This document shows, piece by piece, positions 61,751-62,107 of a stretch of 62,107 nt of DNA; position 1 is the stretch's first letter, and each line of letters begins with the position of its first letter. Made by a program: the position numbers and the translations under genes. The notes under the pieces are model-generated. The model ran no database searches and was not told where the DNA came from. It worked only from the letters and a program-made list of their open reading frames with translations. Source of the DNA: AA29 sp041481445 (lineage in GTDB: Bacteria; Acidobacteriota; Vicinamibacteria; Fen-336); contig JBGPBV010000023.1 of NCBI GenBank assembly GCA_041481445.1, positions 1 to 62,107 on the forward strand, in the 5' to 3' direction.

Positions 61751-62107
61751 GCCGCCTCCACCGCCGCCGTCGCCCCCGCGGTCTCCCCGCGCCGCAGGAC
61801 CCACCCCGCGCGGCCGGCGGTGAGAGCGAACAGGGCCAGGTTCGAGACGAGGAACGCGCGCGCCACTCCGGCCGGCCCTTCCGCCGGCCCCCACGCGTAG
61901 GCGAGCGCGCCGAACGAGAGCTGGCCGAGGGCCACCAGCAGGCCGTAAGTCCGGACGTCGCCCAACCCGATCAGGAGGGCGTGGAAGACGCCGGCCAGGA
62001 CGCGCAAGGCCTGGCCCGCGACCAGGACGGCCAGGAATCCGGTGACGCCCTCGAACTCCGGCGAGAACAGGAGAAGGACCGCCCAGCGCGGGGCGAGGAC
62101 GAGCGGC
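61747..62107 (-). CDS. C-terminal part of a Wzx/MATE-like polysaccharide flippase (start beyond window)
   Basis: The last 119 codons only; the gene continues past the right edge. Four hydrophobic helices are visible in the order typical of the C-terminus of O-antigen or lipid II flippases: a helix ending LLLFSPEFEGVTGFLAVLV, AGQALRVLAGVFHALLIGLGD, RTYGLLVALGQLSFGALAYAW and VARAFLVSNLALFALTA. It would move the lipid-linked repeat unit across the inner membrane for the enzymes encoded alongside. A general MATE exporter is less likely given the context. Stop codon overlaps the methyltransferase start. Confidence 0.75.
   Translation of the reverse strand, partial: PLVLAPRWAVLLLFSPEFEGVTGFLAVLVAGQALRVLAGVFHALLIGLGDVRTYGLLVALGQLSFGALAYAWGPAEGPAGVARAFLVSNLALFALTAGRAGWVLRRGETAGATAAVEAA

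Overview
The window is a 62,107-base stretch of very GC-rich bacterial chromosome with dense coding, short intergenic gaps (none over 300 bases) and many 1- to 4-base gene overlaps. The best taxonomic pointer is the 1,064-residue Oar-like TonB-dependent receptor with an N-terminal carboxypeptidase-regulatory-like domain, a family greatly expanded in Acidobacteriota. The LolA-like, DUF4412-like and multiheme cytochrome genes fit the same group. I infer an Acidobacteriota member, class unknown. No rRNA, tRNA, CRISPR array, insertion sequence or prophage was recognised. Because of the high GC, both strands carry very long arginine-rich shadow reading frames, and I have left these out.

Region 1 (1-14089) is a divergent electron-transfer island. 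Leftward from a promoter near 7212-7241 run a tandem GlcG/HbpS-type heme-binding protein, an outer-membrane beta-barrel with three copies of a short N-terminal domain, and a deca-heme cytochrome c fused to LVIVD beta-propeller repeats (cut by the window edge). Rightward run a tetraheme c554-like cytochrome, a fusion of two cyclic-nucleotide-binding-like domains with a 16-cysteine ferredoxin module, a membrane cytochrome b-like protein, a membrane-anchored deca-heme cytochrome, and a protein with three FHA domains. Together they hold 24 CxxCH motifs. This is the most system-like and least familiar part of the window.

Region 2 (14291-31704) holds the TonB receptor, an AddAB-type helicase-nuclease pair, a small membrane protein, an APC amino-acid permease, a hybrid histidine kinase, an NTF2-like secreted protein, a small unknown protein, and an amt-glnK pair. 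Region 3 (31993-42725) holds a NifA-like sigma-54 activator, an Omp85-type barrel with a LolA-like partner, a GGDEF-PilZ protein, a DUF4412-like protein, a PF04020 membrane protein, a second hybrid kinase, an NAD-type isocitrate dehydrogenase homologue and a LOG-family protein.

Region 4 (42823-45978) is an ECF sigma factor operon behind a good ECF-type promoter. Three of its five products share a related C-terminal domain. A tyrosine-rich secreted protein follows. Region 5 (46711-62107) is a surface-polysaccharide locus: two polytopic GT-C enzymes leftward, then a tightly overlapped rightward operon with a UDP-galactopyranose-mutase-like flavoprotein, a small membrane protein, three GT2 and two GT4 glycosyltransferases, a methyltransferase, a polysaccharide deacetylase and two Gfo/Idh/MocA oxidoreductases. 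It faces a leftward methyltransferase and a Wzx-type flippase (cut by the right edge). Four-base NTGA overlaps in this locus use all four NTG start codons, including apparent CTG starts.
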